A DNA stretch of 7,187 nt from Clostridiales bacterium (GTDB lineage Bacteria; Bacillota; Clostridia; Christensenellales; Aristaeellaceae): contig SFFH01000076.1 of assembly GCA_004557905.1 (NCBI GenBank), positions 1 to 7,187 on the forward strand, read 5' to 3'. The number at the start of each line of letters is the position of its first letter. The stretch's first letter is position 1. The notes under the pieces were generated by a model. It had not been told where the DNA came from and made no database searches. It saw only the letters and a list, made by a program, of their open reading frames with translations. This document shows, piece after piece, positions 6,071 to 7,187 of the stretch. Made by a program: the position numbers and the translations under genes.

Positions 6071-6540
6071 TGCCATTCCTCCCCCATCAGCGTGCGCAGC
6101 CTCGCCCGTGCCCGCGACAGTCCCGCGCATACCGCGCTCTTGGTTGTACCCATAATCCGCGCCACCTCGCGCACATCGTATCCTTCCATGTAGTGCAGCA
6201 CAGTCATCGTCCGCTGGCGCTGCGGCAGCTGTGCAAGCGCCTCGCGCAGCGCGGCGATGCGCTCGTCCTCCGGCTCGCTCTCCGCCTCCGGCAGGGCGTC
6301 CACCGGCACGCTGCGCTTTTGCCTGCGCTGGATGTTCACGCATTCGCGAATCAGTATCCGTGTGATCCATGTGCGGAACAGGCTTTCCTCACGCAGCGTA
6401 TGCCGTTTCTCCCATGCCCGGGTGATCGCCTCGGAGACGGCGTCCAGCCGGTCGCTCTCGCCGCGAAGATAGCTCGCCGCAACGCGGTACAGGCCGCCCT
6501 GCAGGTCCGTCACCTGCCGGGCGAACGTGTCTTTGTCCAT
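6067..6540 (-). CDS. ECF-type RNA polymerase sigma factor (sigma-70 family)
   Basis: A 157-residue protein with the two-domain ECF layout. Region 2 covers about residues 12-75, with DAVSEAITRAWEKR and FRTWITRILIRECVNIQRR as the core-binding and -10 recognition part. An acidic linker (about 80-95) leads to region 4, LPQRQRTMTVLHYMEGYDVREVARIMGTT followed by a helix-turn-helix ending SRARARLR (about 102-150). ATG at 6540 has GGGAGG six bases upstream and begins where the family begins; the longer open frame from 6588 adds non-homologous residues. The stop overlaps the membrane partner gene by four bases (ATGA), indicating co-translation and a regulatory pair. I could not identify a convincing autoregulated promoter in the gap upstream. 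Target genes are unknown; nearby envelope genes are candidates only by position. Confidence 0.93.
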   Translation of the reverse strand: MDKDTFARQVTDLQGGLYRVAASYLRGESDRLDAVSEAITRAWEKRHTLREESLFRTWITRILIRECVNIQRRQKRSVPVDALPEAESEPEDERIAALREALAQLPQRQRTMTVLHYMEGYDVREVARIMGTTKSAVCAGLSRARARLRTLMGEEWQ

Positions 6541-6586
6541 GGCTGTCCTCCCTTGGAAATCTTTTGCTCCGCTTCGACGGAATTTC

Positions 6587-6611
6587 AAAAGCCCCGGCGT
6601 ATGCCGAGGCT
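6587..6611 (-). terminator. Probable intrinsic terminator upstream of the sigma gene
   Basis: On the minus strand AGCCTCGGC and GCCGGGGCT form a 9-bp stem with one mismatch and an ATAC loop, followed by TTTT. It lies between the SH3-protein stop (6748) and the sigma start (6540), so it would end the upstream transcript and separate the two units. It could instead act as an attenuator in the sigma leader. Confidence 0.6.
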
Positions 6612-6675
6612 CTCGATGATGGGAACTGAAAGTGCCGGCTTCCTTCGGGTGTCATCAGGATGCCTTCTGTGGCTT

Positions 6676-6693
6676 AAAAACGCACATCATGCG
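6676..6693 (-). terminator. Weak terminator-like hairpin after the SH3 protein gene
   Basis: On the minus strand CGCA-TGATG-TGCG is followed by TTTTT, about 55 bases after the SH3 gene stop. The stem is only four bases, five with a G-T pair, so it may be chance. The remaining part of the 207-base gap (6541-6747) shows no gene and no clear promoter. Confidence 0.25.
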
Positions 6694-6747
6694 CTCGCAG
6701 GATGCTCCATTCGACTTCCTGCGTTTCGCTAAAGCATGAGCAATCCG

Positions 6748-7187
6748 TCAAAACTCAAGCCGCGGCGTCGCGCAATCCAGCAGCGCCATCCCACATGTAC
6801 CGTCATCTGTCAGCACATGCAGGTATTTCGTGCCCACGCCAAGGGCAGTCACCTGCGTACCGCTTTGCACCTTGCCCACACAGCTCCCCGAGTGGAAGTC
6901 GCGCAGGAGCACCGATCCGCTGCTGCTGCTCAGCATCACCCTCGGCCGCGCATCCCGCACAGCACACGCCGCGTTCCCGACAGCCAGATACTTCGCCAGC
7001 ATATAGCCTTCCACATCGCAGACGCCGTTGCCCTCTCCGACCCGCACGCGATACCAGCCATTCTTCGGGCCGGACAAGAGCTCCACCTGTGTGCCATTAT
7101 AATACTTGCCGTAGGAGATCGCCTCACTGCTCGCTTCAGCACGCAGATTCAGCCTGTCCGATGGATTCGCATTGCACACCGTCGCCC
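6748..7187 (-). CDS. SH3-domain (bacterial SH3b) protein, C-terminal part, 5' end outside the window
   Basis: The frame is open to the window edge, and 145 residues plus stop are visible. The first visible residues, ATVCNANPSDRLNLRAEAS, are the interior of an SH3_3 domain that usually reads ATVNNPNPADRLNLR, so the GTG at 7179 is not the true start. The first SH3b unit (visible residues 1-68) contains KYYNGTQVELL, GWYRVRV and EGYMLAKYLA. A second, more divergent unit (about 81-138) contains SGSVLLRDF, GKVQSGTQVTALG and YLHVLTDDGTCGMALLD. Such domains usually bind cell-wall peptides, and the protein is probably exported. Six cysteines occur in the visible part (4, 56, 74, 102, 131, 138). It is transcribed toward the sigma gene but separated from it by 207 bases with terminator-like hairpins. 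Confidence 0.85.
   Translation of the reverse strand, partial: ATVCNANPSDRLNLRAEASSEAISYGKYYNGTQVELLSGPKNGWYRVRVGEGNGVCDVEGYMLAKYLAVGNAACAVRDARPRVMLSSSSGSVLLRDFHSGSCVGKVQSGTQVTALGVGTKYLHVLTDDGTCGMALLDCATPRLEF

Noticed and set aside
5231..6193. 320-residue plus-strand open frame, and overlapping frames 5487-6041 and 5896-6732
   Set aside because: They lie opposite the sigma/PepSY operon, their residue composition is typical of antisense translation, and they have no recognisable domains.

Overview
The window looks like chromosomal DNA of a GC-rich anaerobic Firmicute of the Clostridia (Christensenellales or Oscillospirales-like). This is inferred from strong AGGAGG-type ribosome binding sites, a TPEPTPTPEP linker, a Clostridia-type ECF sigma/PepSY pair, SH3 cell-wall repeats and a VanY-type carboxypeptidase. 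No rRNA, tRNA, CRISPR array, transposase or phage gene is visible. The theme is the cell envelope, with a small nucleotide-housecleaning unit in the middle.

Left part, plus strand (7-3960). An MBOAT O-acyltransferase (7-1440) overlaps by one base an SGNH-like membrane-anchored partner (1440-2504). Together they resemble the AlgI plus AlgJ/AlgX or PatA/PatB logic: the MBOAT moves an acyl group across the membrane and the SGNH protein transfers it to an extracellular glycan. A structured intergenic region follows, then a membrane-anchored protein with a Pro/Thr-rich spacer, a peptidoglycan-binding domain and a VanY-type D,D-carboxypeptidase domain (2746-3960). Two inverted copies of an ~82-base dispersed-repeat-like element flank this gene (2518-2600 and 3963-4043). 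Their hairpins differ by paired, compensating base changes.

Middle (4060-4871). A 16-bp perfect-stem bidirectional terminator separates the convergent gene sets. On the minus strand, a Nudix hydrolase (4378-4794) with its own extended -10 promoter is followed one base later by a decayed non-canonical purine NTP pyrophosphatase gene (4133-4376). That gene keeps its start, ribosome site and C-terminal end, but has lost its middle and carries a shift at a G6 run.

Right part, minus strand (4907-7187). A 5'-truncated SH3-repeat protein (6748-7187) is followed by an ECF-type sigma factor (6067-6540) whose stop overlaps the start of a single-pass membrane protein with PepSY-like repeats (4907-6070), most likely its anti-sigma/sensor partner. 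A clear intrinsic terminator ends this operon, and its hairpin and T-run occupy the expected -35 region of the Nudix promoter.

I did not find a clearly new multi-gene system. The most interesting signals are the covarying inverted repeats, the adjacent swapped-arm RNA-like structure, and the two-lesion pseudogene.
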